Source: Peribacillus simplex
GTDB taxonomy: Bacteria > Bacillota > Bacilli > Bacillales > DSM-1321
Direction: 5' to 3'
Assembly (NCBI RefSeq): GCF_900156045.1
Contig: NZ_FTMX01000017.1
Location: 1 to 39,673, forward strand
DNA length: 39,673 bases
Part shown: positions 15,122 through 24,153 of the stretch, piece by piece
Numbering within the stretch: the stretch's first letter is position 1
How the letters are laid out: each line of letters starts with the position of its first letter
Notes under the pieces: model-generated
Database searches by the model: none
What the model saw: the letters and a program-made list of their open reading frames with translations, nothing else
What the model was told of the DNA's origin: nothing
Program-made: the position numbers and the translations under genes

Positions 15122-15277
15122 TTAGTTAATTTCTAAATACACCATATTTTCAAATCGATTTTCTATACTCACATGGTCAATTAATATACCTTCTTTTTTC
15201 AAGACTAAATTTTTAATCAATGCCTCAAATATATAATTCCCTCTCAAATTACTATTTTGTATATGGAGAAAATTCAT
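15122..15277 (-). CDS. Possible small protein overlapping the end of rpiR
   Basis: A 51-codon frame starts at ATG inside the last codons of rpiR and continues past it. It includes NYIFEALIKNLVLKKEGILI and NRFENMVYLEIN. Composition beyond the overlap looks protein-like, and GAGAGGG stands before an internal region that could use another start. No family is recognised. It may be the tail of a lost gene or a chance frame. Confidence 0.25.
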   Translation of the reverse strand: MNFLHIQNSNLRGNYIFEALIKNLVLKKEGILIDHVSIENRFENMVYLEIN

Positions 15278-16112
15278 CACTTGTCTGGTCGTACTCTTCC
15301 ATTCTCTTTTGAACCTTTAATTCCTCTGAAGCTGCTATACTTGTAATTAGTAAATTAAGTAAAGCAAAGGTTGGTGTAATCCCTTTTAGAGTAATTGGAG
15401 GAGGAGCAACAACCTTGAACAAAATATCCGAAAGCAGTCCTAATGGGGACAATTCATCATCAGTTATTGCTAGCACCTTTGCTCCTTTTTTCTTTGCTGC
15501 ATTTACAAACGAATAAGTTTCTTTTGTATATCGAGGAAAAGAGATTGCAACCATTAATGTTCTCTCGTTTACTAGTGATAATAAATAATTAGCATCCTCT
15601 ATTTCCCCCCGATATAAAAGTGTATTTCCAACTACAATATTTAGGCTGAATGATAGCCAGTTAGCAGGACCGTATGATCCACGGAAGCCGATGACTATTC
15701 GCTTTTCTGATCTTATTAATAGATCTACAGCTTTTTTATACTGGTTGTAATCTACTTGCTCTAAAGTGGCGCGAACATAAGCACTATCCTGCTCGATTAC
15801 GTGTTGAATTAGGTTTATATCTTTTAGAGACTTGGAAGTAGAGCGAAGGCCTTCTATAGGATCTGCATTAGTTGAAGAATCCTCCAATAAGGTAGATTGA
15901 ATTTCTTTTTGCAGTTCGCTATATCCAGAATATCCAAGTGCATACGATAATCTAATCACAGTTGTATCGCTTGTTTTACTTGCTATCCCTAGCTGCTTCG
16001 ATGTTTGAAACGCAACCTCTTTTGGAAAGTCGACAATATATTTTGCAACTATCTTCTGCCTTTTTGTTAGTTCATTAAATCGTTTCCTTATTCTTTCGTT
16101 ATAATTATCCAT
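15252..16112 (-). CDS. MurR/RpiR family transcriptional regulator
   Basis: The 286-residue protein has the N-terminal RpiR helix-turn-helix (about 1-77: FNELTKRQKIVAKYIVDFP, then TSKQLGIASKTSDTTVIRLSYALGYSGYSELQ) and a C-terminal SIS domain (about 125-250: RIVIGFRGSYGPANWLSF and RTLMVAISFPRYTKETYSFV). SIS domains bind phosphosugars or other small ligands. As the last gene of the operon it is the obvious local regulator, probably of the main promoter at 31265-31293. It also has its own promoter in the 157-nt gap upstream. The ligand is unknown; an intermediate of D-amino-acid or peptide breakdown would fit the context. Confidence 0.93.
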   Translation of the reverse strand: MDNYNERIRKRFNELTKRQKIVAKYIVDFPKEVAFQTSKQLGIASKTSDTTVIRLSYALGYSGYSELQKEIQSTLLEDSSTNADPIEGLRSTSKSLKDINLIQHVIEQDSAYVRATLEQVDYNQYKKAVDLLIRSEKRIVIGFRGSYGPANWLSFSLNIVVGNTLLYRGEIEDANYLLSLVNERTLMVAISFPRYTKETYSFVNAAKKKGAKVLAITDDELSPLGLLSDILFKVVAPPPITLKGITPTFALLNLLITSIAASEELKVQKRMEEYDQTSDEFSPYTK

Positions 16113-16200
16113 ACAGCTAGTCCTTCCTGATGAGTTAATATTACTCGTTGTAACGTCCTACTGCCCATTTATTAGAAATGCAATGAGTGTATACCTTTCT

Positions 16201-16251
16201 ATCATAAATGGTTTTATGATCAAATTATATACTTTTTATTTCAAAGAATAA
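16201..16251 (-). promoter_or_regulatory. Putative rpiR promoter with palindrome
   Basis: On the minus strand TTATTC (16246-16251) and TATAAT (16224-16229) stand 16 bp apart. Directly downstream, at the expected transcription start, a perfect palindrome with arms ATCATAAA and TTTATGAT around 4 nt occupies 16201-16220. Such a position suits a repressor. The sequence differs from the palindromes before the M81 gene, so another regulator is possible. Confidence 0.45.
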
Positions 16252-16268
16252 GTAAAGAGGTTTAATAA

Positions 16269-17165
16269 CTACACGGTTACCTTATTAAGAAAATGATTGT
16301 AAGCAACTCTAGCTAATTCAGATATTATTCCTGCACCCTCAGCTTCTGTTTTGTTGCCAATAGAAAAAGCGGTAATGATGAACCTTCCTTTGTTATCAGG
16401 TAGCTGTACTATTCCTGAGTCATTTACAACACTTGCAATTGTGCCAGTTTTATGGGCGACAACAGTATTCTGTGGTAATAAATAAGGTATTCTACTACGG
16501 AATTGCTGTTTTGCAAGGATTTCAAACATATCATCACAAGCTTTTTCAGAGATTAATTGCTTATATGCAATTCTCTCCAATAATAACGCCATATCTGATG
16601 CAGTTGTTACATTGTTTGCAATACTTTCTTTAAACACAATCGAATTATGATCAATTTCACCTTTTTTAAATCGGAGGTTTAGGTCATTATAAACTCCAAG
16701 TGAGAAGCTCTGTGGCGGTATTCCAACACATGCGCAAAGAAGTTCCCAGCAGCTGAAACGAATGTAAGTATTGTTTAGGCCTACTTCTTTCATAAATTGA
16801 TTCACATTTTCTTTACCCAAAATATTCAGCAACTTATCCGTTCCTACATTATCACTAACAATTATCATCATTGTTGCTAAATTTTTTATTGTGACATCGA
16901 TTCCCGGGATTAACTCCTTAAAAATACCGGAACCATTTACTAAGTCTACTTCTTCGAGCCTTATACGCTCTTGCAGCCTGACCTTTCCAATTTCAACATC
17001 ACGGTATAATGCAGCCAGGATAGGAATCTTAAAAACACTGGCAGCTTGAAAAAAACGATTTTCATTGATTGCAGCAGTTTCCCCAGATTCCAGATGTTTC
17101 ACATAAACACCAAAAGTACCAGTAGCATCCTGTATAACTTCTTCCAAACGATCCTGTAGTCCCAT
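16269..17165 (-). CDS. Cytoplasmic serine hydrolase of the class A beta-lactamase fold
   Basis: The three active-site elements of penicillin-recognising serine enzymes are present: SxxK at Ser43-Lys46 (AASVFKIPI), SDN at 104-106 (IIVSDNVG), and KTG near residue 233 (VAHKTGTIASVVNDSG). There is no signal peptide or lipobox, unlike true secreted beta-lactamases, so the enzyme should stay in the cytosol. The start at ATG 17165 is chosen because GGGAGG stands 9 nt before it; ATG at 17174 touches the ribosome site. Within a peptide-uptake operon it is more likely an amidase or peptidase for imported (perhaps D-containing) peptides than a drug-resistance enzyme. That role is inference. Confidence 0.8.
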   Translation of the reverse strand: MGLQDRLEEVIQDATGTFGVYVKHLESGETAAINENRFFQAASVFKIPILAALYRDVEIGKVRLQERIRLEEVDLVNGSGIFKELIPGIDVTIKNLATMMIIVSDNVGTDKLLNILGKENVNQFMKEVGLNNTYIRFSCWELLCACVGIPPQSFSLGVYNDLNLRFKKGEIDHNSIVFKESIANNVTTASDMALLLERIAYKQLISEKACDDMFEILAKQQFRSRIPYLLPQNTVVAHKTGTIASVVNDSGIVQLPDNKGRFIITAFSIGNKTEAEGAGIISELARVAYNHFLNKVTV

Positions 17166-17230
17166 AGCCAACATCCTCCCGATTTTTTACATAAGGTGTT
17201 CTTGATTAAAAAAGCTTGGAGTGAAACTGG

Positions 17231-18664
17231 TTAAGTGGATTGCTTTATTGCAACTTTTGGAAATTGTCTAAAGTGATATGAAATTCCATATGGTTCACTG
17301 TTATCATTGACTAAAATCTCAGCTATTTCTATAGAGTCGTTAACATTTGCAATAAAAATGTTTTCTTTCACAAAAGTTATAGGTATCTCAATATTTTGTG
17401 ATAATAGAACCGGTTTTCCATTGTTGATTTTAATTGATACTTTCATCCCTTCATTCGATTGATATTCTCCTTGATACTGTTCTAGCCGCTCTTCAGCAAT
17501 GTCGTATTTTTCAAAGGAAAGGTGAGATGCGTCTACCGCCCTTCCTCCATAAGCATTAAATGCAAGTTGCATAACACGTGCAGCAGGTACACCTGCCAAG
17601 TTTGTCAATACAACACCAGAAACCCCTTTTTCAGGTAAAATACTTAATTGTGCTGAAATTGCCTTTAACCCTCCACCATGTTCAACTAGAGTAGTACCAA
17701 AATAATCAGGAGTAATCATTAACCCGTAGCCATAAAACCTTCCTGGCTGTGCTTGAATATGGGGTTTAACCATTTCTTTTACACTTTCTTCAGATAATAT
17801 TCGCTTACCGTTTACTACACCAGCATTTCGGAAAATTTCTGCATACATTAACATGTCTCTAGTTGTAGACTTCAGAAAGCCTGCTGCCCTCATTGAAGGA
17901 GCGTCCCACCAAATCGGTGCAGCAACAATACGCTTTGTCCCTTCGCTTCTATCCTCTGCATAACAAGTGGTGATATTTTCATATTCACCGTACTCCTCAA
18001 TCATGAAGAAGCTATTTTCCATACCACAAGGAATAAGAATATGATCATATACATATTGTTCATAACTTTTTCCGCTGATACGTTCGATTATTGTTCCTAA
18101 TAAAGCATAAGCATCATTGGAATAACTAAAATGTGTGCCTGGTGCTCCTAATAATTCAAAATCTTGTTCGGCAATAAACTGCATAAGTTGTTCATAAGTG
18201 TCGATCGGTTCGCGATCTTCCAGGTCAATATTTAAACCTGGATAATTTTTTACAGATGGGTCAAAATCCATTGACTTTTTCATTGCATAAGATAGAGAGG
18301 ACATTGGAGGTAATCCAGATGAGTGTGTCATGAAGTGGTGAATTGTGATATGTTTTAAAGCCTCTTCATTTTTAACTTTGAATTCAGGCAAGTACTTGAT
18401 TACAGAATCAAGTACATTTAGTTTACCGGCCTCCTGCAGCTGCATAATAGCCACACAAGAAAATGATTTTGTAATCGATCCAATACCGAAAACAGTATCT
18501 TCAGTTATAGGCAGTGAATCATTCACATTACGGAATCCAAATCCTTTATGATAAAAGATTTCCCCGTCCTGGGTAATTGCAACTGAGGTACCAGGAATCA
18601 TGTATTTTTCCGTTATCTTTTGAACAGCCTCTTCAAATGCTTTTAAATTCACTTCTACTTTCAA
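17231..18664 (-). CDS. Serine hydrolase of the class C beta-lactamase/D-aminopeptidase family (PF00144-type)
   Basis: In 477 residues the catalytic signatures are Ser63-x-x-Lys66 (GIGSITKSFSC), Tyr181-Ser-Asn (HFSYSNDAY), and HGG near 333 (VEHGGGLKA). A C-terminal beta domain (about 385-477) follows, as in D-aminopeptidase-type members. Known relatives include D-stereospecific aminopeptidases and D-Ala-D-Ala carboxypeptidases as well as esterases, so homology alone does not fix the substrate. No signal peptide is present. In an operon with a D-to-L amino-acid conversion route, release of D-residues from peptides is the natural hypothesis. It lies 76 nt after the S9 gene and 65 nt before the next hydrolase. 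Confidence 0.85.
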   Translation of the reverse strand: MKVEVNLKAFEEAVQKITEKYMIPGTSVAITQDGEIFYHKGFGFRNVNDSLPITEDTVFGIGSITKSFSCVAIMQLQEAGKLNVLDSVIKYLPEFKVKNEEALKHITIHHFMTHSSGLPPMSSLSYAMKKSMDFDPSVKNYPGLNIDLEDREPIDTYEQLMQFIAEQDFELLGAPGTHFSYSNDAYALLGTIIERISGKSYEQYVYDHILIPCGMENSFFMIEEYGEYENITTCYAEDRSEGTKRIVAAPIWWDAPSMRAAGFLKSTTRDMLMYAEIFRNAGVVNGKRILSEESVKEMVKPHIQAQPGRFYGYGLMITPDYFGTTLVEHGGGLKAISAQLSILPEKGVSGVVLTNLAGVPAARVMQLAFNAYGGRAVDASHLSFEKYDIAEERLEQYQGEYQSNEGMKVSIKINNGKPVLLSQNIEIPITFVKENIFIANVNDSIEIAEILVNDNSEPYGISYHFRQFPKVAIKQST

Positions 18665-18740
18665 ATCTTTTCCTCCTCCGTGGTTGGTATTTATAATTTA
18701 GATTTTATAGATTATACAATTATCCTATCATTCTCGTTTC

Positions 18741-20840
18741 TTAGTATTTATCAGGTTGGAGATTTTCTACACACAGATGTGCATTAACAAAATCAAGCAT
18801 CGCATTCAATCTAGCTATTCTTAATTCAGGCTTTCCGTATTGGAGAAGTCCATGACTTGAATCTGGTATACGAACTATTTCTACTTCTCCTCCTCGACGC
18901 TTAATATGAGAATAAAACTGCTCGGCCTGCTCAATTGGACACCTCAAATCATTTTCACTATGTAGAAGCAATAGTGGTGTCTTTACATTATCTACATAAG
19001 CAAGTGGAGAAAATCCCCAAAGTGTCTCCAAGTCTGTTTTTCCCAGAAACTCCTGTTCAAGGAAATATGGGCCTATATCGCTTGTACCATACATAGAAAT
19101 CCAGTTCGAGATACAGCCTTCAGAAACCGCTGCAAAGAATCGATCAGTGTGAGAGATGAGCCAATTCACCATAAATCCTCCGTAGCTGATTCCATTAACA
19201 GCAACCCGATTTACATCAAGATAGGTATTTTTTTGTAAGGCATATTCTAGCCCATTCAAGATATCATTCATATCCTTTCCACCATAATCGCCGTGTACTG
19301 CATTGGTAAATTCTTCACCAAATCCTGAACTACCTCGTGGGTTTGTATAGACAACAGCGTAACCTTGTGCAGCAAATAACTGCAATTGGTGAAAATACGT
19401 GAAACCATATGCAGAATGTGGGCCTCCATGAATATCTAGCAGAACGGGATATTTCTTCTCAGGATCAAAGTTAGCCGGTTTCAGTAAAAACCCCTGTATA
19501 TGCCAATTATCTTCAGACCTATACGAAAAGACCTCAGGTTCAACCACGATAAGTTCGGATAACAACTGGTCGTTGCAGTCATCCAGACGAAATTCGGTTT
19601 CTGGAAAGAGCGCCACGTGGGTTTGGGAAAAATCTTCCATTGGATGCCGATACTCACAATCGACTGTACTGTTTTCATCAATTCTAATTGCTGTTACTTT
19701 ACCAGGGTGATTAACTGTCGAATAGGCAATAGTAATCATCTCATCTCCGTCATATGAAAAATGAAAAATAGCCCGGTCTCCGCCTACAATGATTACTGTA
19801 CAATTATCGTTTTTATTATTCGAGAATTTAACAATTTCATTTCGCCCTTCACGAGTACTTAGAGCATAAACATAGCTGCTATTATTTGACCACTGAGGAC
19901 AAAGTGAATATCTGAGGTTGCGCATATCTGTAAAAGTCATATCAACAAGTGTATCAGGGTATTTTTTGCTTAAACACCTTGCGTTACCACCTTCTGAAGG
20001 TATAACTAACAATTCCTTCTGGTCTCCACGGATTCCATAAAACGCCAGCCACTCTCCATCAGGTGAATAAGATGGAGCGCTTGCTTTCGTATTACTGTAC
20101 AGCAATTCCACTTCTCCTCCGGAAGCAGGAACACGGTAAATCTGGCCTCCAAAAAGAAAATTATCCTCCTCTGAACTTGAGCTGAACGCGATATACTTAC
20201 CATCAGGAGAAACGACAGGTTCATTGGCTTCATTTGTTCCTTGTGTTAAAAGAATAAATGTTCCAGTATCTATATTAATAGCCGCAATTTGACGTTTATG
20301 CGGTTTCTGTAGACCAGTTCCATCATTTTTGTAATATAGATGATTATAACGTTTAGTTCCATCTCTCCATGACTTATCCTCTTGCTCATTCTCACTATTG
20401 GCTTCACTAATTGTTGCATTTTCATGAAAAGTTTCTAGATTTGAATTTCCCACTACAGGCACCAGCCCATAAATGGTCTTACCGTCAGGCGACCATACGA
20501 TTGAACTAATCCCTCGCCGAAACCTTGTCAGACACTGGGCCTCCCCGCCTTCGAGAGATAACAGCCAGACCTGCATTCCATAAGCTCGATTCGAGATAAA
20601 TGCAATTGTTTTTCCATCTGGTGACCAGACTGGATTGATATTAATTGTGCCGGAGAATGTCAAAACTCTTCTCGTTTTACCCTGTACATCGCTTAAATAT
20701 AAATGTGTTTCATAAATATTTTCTTTATCACGTGCTATGGTTCTTTCATATACCACTTGTTGTCCATCAGGCGAAATGACAGGATTGCTTGGCCATTCAA
20801 ATTTATAAATATCTTCTGGCACTGTAGTTCTTAAACTCAT
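18741..20840 (-). CDS. S9 family (prolyl oligopeptidase-like) acylaminoacyl peptidase, YuxL-like
   Basis: The 699-residue protein has a beta-propeller N-terminal half with repeated VWSPDGKTIAF-type WD40/TolB-like units (NPVISPDGQQV, WSPDGKTIAFISN, SPDGKYIAFSS, YSPDGEWLAFYG). An alpha/beta-hydrolase domain follows: LLDIHGGPHSAYG oxyanion region, nucleophile in NGISYGGFM, Asp in LLLHSENDLRCP, and His in PDSSHGLL. The family cleaves short peptides and can remove N-acylated residues, with the propeller excluding folded proteins. It is cytoplasmic (no signal). About 90 nt separate it from the M20 gene upstream, with no terminator. It should act on peptides brought in by the ABC transporter. Confidence 0.93.
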   Translation of the reverse strand: MSLRTTVPEDIYKFEWPSNPVISPDGQQVVYERTIARDKENIYETHLYLSDVQGKTRRVLTFSGTININPVWSPDGKTIAFISNRAYGMQVWLLSLEGGEAQCLTRFRRGISSIVWSPDGKTIYGLVPVVGNSNLETFHENATISEANSENEQEDKSWRDGTKRYNHLYYKNDGTGLQKPHKRQIAAINIDTGTFILLTQGTNEANEPVVSPDGKYIAFSSSSEEDNFLFGGQIYRVPASGGEVELLYSNTKASAPSYSPDGEWLAFYGIRGDQKELLVIPSEGGNARCLSKKYPDTLVDMTFTDMRNLRYSLCPQWSNNSSYVYALSTREGRNEIVKFSNNKNDNCTVIIVGGDRAIFHFSYDGDEMITIAYSTVNHPGKVTAIRIDENSTVDCEYRHPMEDFSQTHVALFPETEFRLDDCNDQLLSELIVVEPEVFSYRSEDNWHIQGFLLKPANFDPEKKYPVLLDIHGGPHSAYGFTYFHQLQLFAAQGYAVVYTNPRGSSGFGEEFTNAVHGDYGGKDMNDILNGLEYALQKNTYLDVNRVAVNGISYGGFMVNWLISHTDRFFAAVSEGCISNWISMYGTSDIGPYFLEQEFLGKTDLETLWGFSPLAYVDNVKTPLLLLHSENDLRCPIEQAEQFYSHIKRRGGEVEIVRIPDSSHGLLQYGKPELRIARLNAMLDFVNAHLCVENLQPDKY

Positions 20841-20930
20841 TTTTATCTCCCCTTATTAACTTATCTAAAAAGTCAAGGAATGAACTATTGTGATACTTTC
20901 AAAAACCTTTATATACTCTCCGCATGAAAA

Positions 20931-22106
20931 TTATAAAGGTAAAGATTCGCAATTAATGTCCTTCACCTGTGGTTTTAATAACTTAAGGATAGTAATAGAA
21001 AGTATTTTTACACCATTTTGTAAAGAACCCAAGTTAAAATTCATATTAGGGTGGTGAAGTCCTGGTTGTAAATCTGTTCCAAGTCCAACCATTGTTGCTT
21101 TAATATTAGGAAAATTCTTTTTATAAAAATGGAAGTCTTCCCCTCCAGGAGTGGTGACTGGAGGTATGATCGCATCATGCCCAAGAGCTTCAATAATGGC
21201 GGATCCTACAAGTTCCTCAATTTGCGGATCAGGTTCCGCAGCACTCATTGATCCAAGCGTTTCCAACTCAACTTTTGCTCGGTTTGCTGAGCCAGAAGAA
21301 AGAACGGCATATTCTACCTTCCTAATCAAATCGTCCATCACATCGTTCTGTTGTGCTCGGACATCAATGCCAAATTCAGCATAGTCGGGAATGACATTAA
21401 TATTGTTTCCCCCTGCCTGAACCATGGTTATTTTAGCAGACGCGGATAATGTCGGATCCGTTTTGACTGAGTTAACAGCCTGGATGATGGCTCCCAGTGA
21501 GTCAACAACATTTATTCCTAGATTAGGTCGTGAACCATGGGCCTGAATTCCTTGAATCTTTCCTTTCAGCAGGGTGGTCGCACCATGATATATTGCAGGA
21601 GATGCTTGGCCAAACCTTAATTCATGAATTGGGCGTACATGGATCCCTAGCAAATAATCAATATCATCCGCTATACCTTTATCTATTAGAGCCATAGCTC
21701 CTTTACCGGATTCCTCGGCTGGCTGAAAAATAATTTTGATAAGACCTCGAGGATGAAAGCCTAATTCCTTAAGACAAAAAATAGTATGAAGAACCATTGT
21801 CATATGGGCATCATGACCACAGGAATGAATGGCTTTCCATTCCCCGTCGACTAGCTGCCATAACGCATCAATGTCCGCTCTTATTCCAATGGTTGGACCA
21901 TGTTCTTTATTTCCCCAATATCCTACAACACCAGTATGATCCTCAAACCTCTCAAATGGAATTTCCAAATACTCTAATTGCTTACATAAGTACTCGGTTG
22001 TCACTTTTTCTTTCCAGCTAATTTCGGCATTAGTATGAAAATGATGATACGTTAATTTTATTAAATCTTTATTCTCATCAACCCAATTTTTGATTCTTTC
22101 AATCAT
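20931..22106 (-). CDS. M20 family amidohydrolase, probable N-acyl-L-amino acid deacylase
   Basis: The protein has the M20D layout: IGIRADIDALWQL, metal-binding HSCGHDAHMTMV, FQPAEESGKGAMALI (catalytic Glu pair), a dimerisation domain (about 180-290), and LHHPNMNF with the last metal ligand. Relatives remove acyl groups from amino acids or hydrolyse dipeptides. Next to an N-acylamino-acid racemase and a GNAT transferase it matches the Geobacillus kaustophilus route, in which an M20 enzyme releases L-amino acid from the N-succinyl-L form. I place the start at ATG 22106, because GGAGG stands 4 nt before it within the GNAT 3' end; the longer frame to 22139 has no ribosome site. It overlaps the GNAT gene by 8 nt. 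Confidence 0.88.
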   Translation of the reverse strand: MIERIKNWVDENKDLIKLTYHHFHTNAEISWKEKVTTEYLCKQLEYLEIPFERFEDHTGVVGYWGNKEHGPTIGIRADIDALWQLVDGEWKAIHSCGHDAHMTMVLHTIFCLKELGFHPRGLIKIIFQPAEESGKGAMALIDKGIADDIDYLLGIHVRPIHELRFGQASPAIYHGATTLLKGKIQGIQAHGSRPNLGINVVDSLGAIIQAVNSVKTDPTLSASAKITMVQAGGNNINVIPDYAEFGIDVRAQQNDVMDDLIRKVEYAVLSSGSANRAKVELETLGSMSAAEPDPQIEELVGSAIIEALGHDAIIPPVTTPGGEDFHFYKKNFPNIKATMVGLGTDLQPGLHHPNMNFNLGSLQNGVKILSITILKLLKPQVKDINCESLPL

Positions 22107-22941
22107 GTAAAGCCTCCATAGTTTTATTTTCGATAACATAAGAATGGACGTTGGCTATACTATTTTTTAACATTCCAGTCACTGCATAACCTTCTGAAAA
22201 AGCATTGCTTACCGCATTTCTCAGTTTATACCTCCAGGCCTTCGCAGCTTCATAATCCTCTTGTTTTAATACTTGGAAATTCACGGGGACAGGTATTAAA
22301 TATCCTTCCTCATTCAATATTGGTGCTTCTCCAAGGGGATATGGAACATTTCTAATATCCCGACACGTAAGAAGATGCCGATAATTTTCAACTGAAATAT
22401 CATTTTGAAGTACACCTGCCAGTGCCTTCTTTACCCGGTTTGAACAAATATCCCATTCCACTAAAAAACGATCAGTAGGTAGACCTTTATTCAGTTTATC
22501 GCTCATTTCACCGTAATAGGAAGGATAGTAAGTTTTGGAATATGCCCCTAGCTTATTAAGGTTAAAAAACGCATTTCTAGCTTCTAAAGGATCGAATGTC
22601 CATACAATTTTTTGATAACCGTAATCAATGGCCCAATCCCTTTGCTTAAGCTTTAGCTGTAATCCGATTCCACAATTCTGATACTTATTGCGGACGCCAG
22701 TCATATGAGAAATTAAATACTTCTTCCCATTCTTATAGCCCGAAAAACCGTATGAAAACCCGATCAACTCCCCTTCATTAAACGCTCCAATTATGATTCC
22801 GCCATGGTGTGCAGCAGCAATAAGCTGTGGAAGGGGTGTAATAGCGTCTTTGCCCCAAATTTCTTCTTGAAAACAAACCACATCTTGTATTTCCTTTAGG
22901 CTTTCTACATTTTTATATAAGATTGGTTGTGTTAATACCAT
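22099..22941 (-). CDS. GNAT family acyltransferase, probable amino-acid N-succinyltransferase (COG3375-type)
   Basis: The N-terminal half is a GNAT fold: EIQDVVCFQEEIWG, LIAAAHHGGIIIGAFNEGELIG, then SHMTGVRNKYQNCGIGLQLK, which is the acyl-CoA-binding R/Q-x-x-G-x-G/A segment, and WTFDPLEARNAFFNLNKLG. This form of the family is the one found beside N-succinylamino-acid racemases, where it acylates D-amino acids from succinyl-CoA. The start is taken at ATG 22941, with GGAGGG 8 nt upstream. The longer frame to 22989 begins at an ATG without a ribosome site just after the racemase stop. It should act first in the D-to-L conversion, before the racemase and the M20 enzyme. Confidence 0.85.
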   Translation of the reverse strand: MVLTQPILYKNVESLKEIQDVVCFQEEIWGKDAITPLPQLIAAAHHGGIIIGAFNEGELIGFSYGFSGYKNGKKYLISHMTGVRNKYQNCGIGLQLKLKQRDWAIDYGYQKIVWTFDPLEARNAFFNLNKLGAYSKTYYPSYYGEMSDKLNKGLPTDRFLVEWDICSNRVKKALAGVLQNDISVENYRHLLTCRDIRNVPYPLGEAPILNEEGYLIPVPVNFQVLKQEDYEAAKAWRYKLRNAVSNAFSEGYAVTGMLKNSIANVHSYVIENKTMEALHD

Positions 22942-22992
22942 TGGTACATCCCTCCACCTATAATTAACAAAATCGCCTCGGTAAATCATTCA

Positions 22993-24120
22993 TTAGAAGT
23001 TTACAGTTTCTCTTTTAAACACCTTTTCATTAACTGTGAGTTGATTAATGAGTTTTTGGTTAATATCAATTCCAATGCCCGGTTTTTCTGGAACTGTAAT
23101 AATGCCTGGTTTTGATAGAGTCACTTCAGGTAAAATGATATCCTCATGAAAATAACGGCTGGAAGCAGATGTATCACCTGGAATACTGAAATTACTTAAT
23201 GAAGCAATAGCAATGTTATGAGACCTGCCGATTCCTGCTTCAAGCATACCGCCGCACCATACAGGAATATTTTTTTCCTCACAGAAATCGTGCATTTTAA
23301 CTGCTTCGGATAACCCTCCAACACGCCCAACCTTAATATTGATAATTTTACAAGCATTAATTTCAATTGCCTTTCTCGCGTCCTCCACAGAATGAATGCT
23401 TTCATCTAAACAGATCGGTGTTTTCATTTCTGCTTGTAGTTTGGCATGATCGATAATGTCATCATGAGCTAACGGCTGCTCAACCATCATTAAATTAAAC
23501 TGATCCAATTCCTTTAACAGTTGCTTGTCATTCAGGCTATAACAAGAATTAGCATCCGCCATCAGCGGAATTTGATCTCCAAATTTTTTACGAATAGCCT
23601 CTAATGGTTCGATGTCCCAGCCTGGCTTAATTTTCACTTTTATCTTTTTGTATCCATCCCCTAAAAAACCTTCCACCTTGTTTAATAGAGATTCTATGCT
23701 GTCTTCTATTCCGATGCTCACGCCCACTTCAATCTCTGAACGCTTGCCTCCTAATGCAGCAGAAAGTGTCTGTCCTTTTTGCTTGCTATATAAATCCCAA
23801 ACTGCCATTTCAAGTGATGCTTTTGCCATGTTATTTCTGCGTATATAGGAAAACATTTCTGAGACATCTTTTGGCTCTTTAATTCCTTTATCTAATAGCT
23901 GTGGAATCATGTACGTTTCAAGCATGTGCCATACTGTACCTGTAGTCTCTTCGTTGTAAATCGGAAAAGGCATCGCGACACTTTCAGCAAAACCAACTTT
24001 ATCTCCGCTATGTGCCTTAACGATGATAATATCCTTTTCAGTCACTTTACCGAAGCTAGTTTCAAATACAGAATTTAAAGGTAATTTAATTCGGTGTAAT
24101 GAAATTTGGTTTATATCCAT
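22993..24120 (-). CDS. N-acylamino-acid racemase (N-succinylamino acid racemase), enolase superfamily
   Basis: At 375 residues this has the typical length of NSAR/NAAAR proteins, and its catalytic residues fall at the family positions: Lys161-x-Lys163 (KVKIKPGW), metal ligands Asp189 (MADAN), Glu214 (VEQP) and Asp239 (CLDES), and Lys263 (NIKVGRVGG). Lys163 and Lys263 are the two-base pair that removes and returns the alpha proton of N-acyl amino acids. The same fold includes o-succinylbenzoate synthase (MenC), and many members do both reactions. No menaquinone genes lie here, while an acyltransferase and an M20 hydrolase follow at once, so a role in D- to L-amino acid conversion is favoured. 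It sits between the transporter genes and the GNAT gene. Confidence 0.92.
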   Translation of the reverse strand: MDINQISLHRIKLPLNSVFETSFGKVTEKDIIIVKAHSGDKVGFAESVAMPFPIYNEETTGTVWHMLETYMIPQLLDKGIKEPKDVSEMFSYIRRNNMAKASLEMAVWDLYSKQKGQTLSAALGGKRSEIEVGVSIGIEDSIESLLNKVEGFLGDGYKKIKVKIKPGWDIEPLEAIRKKFGDQIPLMADANSCYSLNDKQLLKELDQFNLMMVEQPLAHDDIIDHAKLQAEMKTPICLDESIHSVEDARKAIEINACKIINIKVGRVGGLSEAVKMHDFCEEKNIPVWCGGMLEAGIGRSHNIAIASLSNFSIPGDTSASSRYFHEDIILPEVTLSKPGIITVPEKPGIGIDINQKLINQLTVNEKVFKRETVNF

Positions 24121-24153
24121 GTAGTAGTACCTTCCTTTTTAATAAAAATGTTT

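Noticed and set aside
22993..24120. MenC (o-succinylbenzoate synthase) for menaquinone synthesis
   Set aside because: The fold fits, but no men genes are nearby, and a GNAT transferase and an M20 hydrolase follow directly, which is the NSAR arrangement.
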